From assembly GCA_021158375.1 (NCBI GenBank), contig JAGGUS010000049.1, forward strand, positions 1 to 5,487: 5,487 nucleotides of DNA. Reading direction: 5' to 3'. This DNA is from Thermoprotei archaeon. Lineage in GTDB: Archaea; Thermoproteota; Thermoprotei; QMSL01; B3-G16. Under the pieces are notes generated by a model. That model saw nothing but the letters and a program-made list of their open reading frames with translations, searched no databases and was not told where the DNA came from. Shown here piece by piece: positions 4,354 to 5,487 of this stretch. Positions within the stretch are counted from its first letter, which is position 1. Each line of letters opens with the position of its first letter. A program made the position numbers and the translations under genes.

Positions 4354-5460
4354 TCATTTCTTATGAAGGCTCTTCTTCAAGCGCTCCCTTATTACGAAGA
4401 ACACCGTTAGAAAAGCGGATACTATTACAGTTATTATCACCCAATAGAGTAGTATTATTAGACTCCCAATTCCAAGTAGTAATAAACCTAGCTCAAGAAA
4501 GATCTGCCTGCTGAACATTATGAAAACTATGCCAGTGATGTATTGCCAATACGTCTCACCACTTGAAATTAACCAGGAGTGAAGCAATCTACCTAGCAAT
4601 GCAATCATGGCAGAGGCCACGAAAATATCAATAGAGTGAAGGACTGCATTAGGATCTGGTGATAGTATGAACATTCCAAGTGCATATGATAGCCCATATG
4701 TTCTGCTAGCTATAGCTCCAGAAATGCCTACGTAGAGACCAACTATTATACACACTATTGATATAAACGTGGTGAAGAATAATAATGGTGCTGATCTCCA
4801 CCAAGTCTCAAGCCTTTTATGATAAAGAGCTATCTTTTCATCTAGAGAGAATCCCTTTAATATCATAAACAAACCGAGGATTATGCCTAATGCAAGAGTG
4901 GCATACTCGAGGTAGTTAAATGCAGCAAGTAATGATAATACTAGGATCATAAGTCCTGGAAAGCCTAATGCTACCTTTTTGTATCGTGGATCCTCATAGA
5001 GTTTCTTGAGGTATTTTACCAATACCATATACGTCTCCTCTACACCGCGGGATTGTACTACAACTACGCGTCTTACTGAAACTATGGGGATTTTGCTTTG
5101 AATTATGGGGACTACTTGCTCATCATCAACACCATCTGAAACTAATACTACACCGTCAGGCTTAAATCTATTAAGCACTTCATCTAACTGCTCACGTATT
5201 CTTAAGTCAGCTTCTATTCCGCCATTAGGCGAACCAGAAATCGTCGCAATTTCACATATTACGTCTCTCTGCTTTTTAAGGGAGTCGAAAAGCTGGATGG
5301 CAGCAAAAAGAGCATTTACATCAGAGTCCTCAGGATCACTTAAAGCGAAGGATAAGGCAGCTTTTAGATTATCTTCTCTACCAATTATGGGAGTCTTTAT
5401 CTTAGCTTTTACACCTATATCATCATCTCTATCGACGTACAGTACAAGAATGCGCCTCAT
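4354..5460 (-). CDS. DUF373 family archaeal integral membrane protein
   Basis: An archaea-specific family of unknown function. Residues 1-155 form a soluble, probably Rossmann-like alpha/beta domain. Its acidic motifs recur in the family: DRDDD at 10-14, IIGRED at 25-30, DPEDSDVNA at 42-50 and SDGVDDE at 108-114, then VRRVVVVQSRGVE at 129-141. Clusters of aspartates at strand ends suggest metal or phosphate-ligand binding (inference). Residues about 163-358 contain roughly six to seven membrane spans, near 163-182, 186-203, 225-250, 273-292, 306-318, 320-338 and 339-357, with a basic C-terminus (RERLKKSLHKK). No signal peptide is seen, so the soluble domain is probably cytoplasmic. The ATG at 5460 follows directly after an in-frame TAA, and GGAAG lies 3 nt before it. 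It precedes S8e by 46 bp but that gene has its own TATA box. The frame is full length and unbroken. Confidence 0.9.
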   Translation of the reverse strand: MRRILVLYVDRDDDIGVKAKIKTPIIGREDNLKAALSFALSDPEDSDVNALFAAIQLFDSLKKQRDVICEIATISGSPNGGIEADLRIREQLDEVLNRFKPDGVVLVSDGVDDEQVVPIIQSKIPIVSVRRVVVVQSRGVEETYMVLVKYLKKLYEDPRYKKVALGFPGLMILVLSLLAAFNYLEYATLALGIILGLFMILKGFSLDEKIALYHKRLETWWRSAPLLFFTTFISIVCIIVGLYVGISGAIASRTYGLSYALGMFILSPDPNAVLHSIDIFVASAMIALLGRLLHSWLISSGETYWQYITGIVFIMFSRQIFLELGLLLLGIGSLIILLYWVIITVIVSAFLTVFFVIRERLKKSLHKK

Positions 5461-5463
5461 TTA

Positions 5464-5468
5464 CTTCC
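5464..5468 (-). promoter_or_regulatory. Weak Shine-Dalgarno of the DUF373 gene
   Basis: GGAAG stands 3 nt before the ATG at 5460, shorter than ideal. The TTATAT-like sequence at about 5470-5476 is only about 13 bp from the ATG, too close to serve as its TATA box, so the promoter probably lies beyond the window. Confidence 0.35.
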
Positions 5469-5487
5469 AATATAATCATAGGATAGG

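Noticed and set aside
1..5487. Mobile element, CRISPR, prophage or defence system
   Set aside because: No terminal repeats, repeat-spacer units, transposase, integrase or nuclease-like genes are visible; the genes are core archaeal functions with consistent operon organisation.

Overview
The window looks like a chromosomal core segment from a crenarchaeote or another TACK-group archaeon. Every gene that can be identified is an archaeal information-processing or archaea-specific gene: TFB, a TFE-beta/RPC34-like factor, Gar1, SRP19, ribosomal protein S8e, archaeal-type Trm1 and a DUF373 membrane protein. Promoters are BRE/TATA type, non-ATG starts are common, and arginine codons in trm1 are overwhelmingly AGA/AGG. 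I see no mobile element, CRISPR array, tRNA, rRNA or phage gene. The genus cannot be named from the sequence alone.

Layout, left to right. (1) Positions 1-421, minus strand: the first 140 codons of a THEP1-family P-loop NTPase, cut by the window edge. (2) About 420-494: a short divergent promoter region between the NTPase and trm1, containing nested inverted repeats. (3) 494-1750, plus strand: trm1, the tRNA G26 dimethyltransferase and the only plus-strand gene. (4) 1710-5460, minus strand: a co-directional block read from right to left as DUF373 protein, S8e, SRP19, (possible 25-codon ORF), Gar1, TFB, TFE-beta. The TFE-beta end runs 41 bp into the convergent trm1 end.

The minus-strand block appears to hold several transcription units. 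A strong TATA box precedes S8e and would drive S8e-SRP19, which are 34 bp apart with an excellent Shine-Dalgarno at SRP19. Another strong TATA box precedes Gar1 and would drive Gar1-TFB, which are almost contiguous. A T-run after TFB, followed by TATA-like sequence, suggests that TFE-beta is partly separate.

The genes share a theme. TFB and TFE-beta both belong to the archaeal transcription preinitiation complex. S8e is a small-subunit ribosomal protein, Gar1 serves rRNA pseudouridylation, SRP19 assembles the signal recognition particle RNA, and Trm1 modifies tRNA. No convincingly new system is present. The least-explained items are the DUF373 membrane protein, the 25-codon hydrophobic ORF between SRP19 and Gar1, and the dyad between the NTPase and trm1. 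The most useful identification is the small iron-sulfur-type winged-helix protein as TFE-beta, a gene often left as 'hypothetical'.
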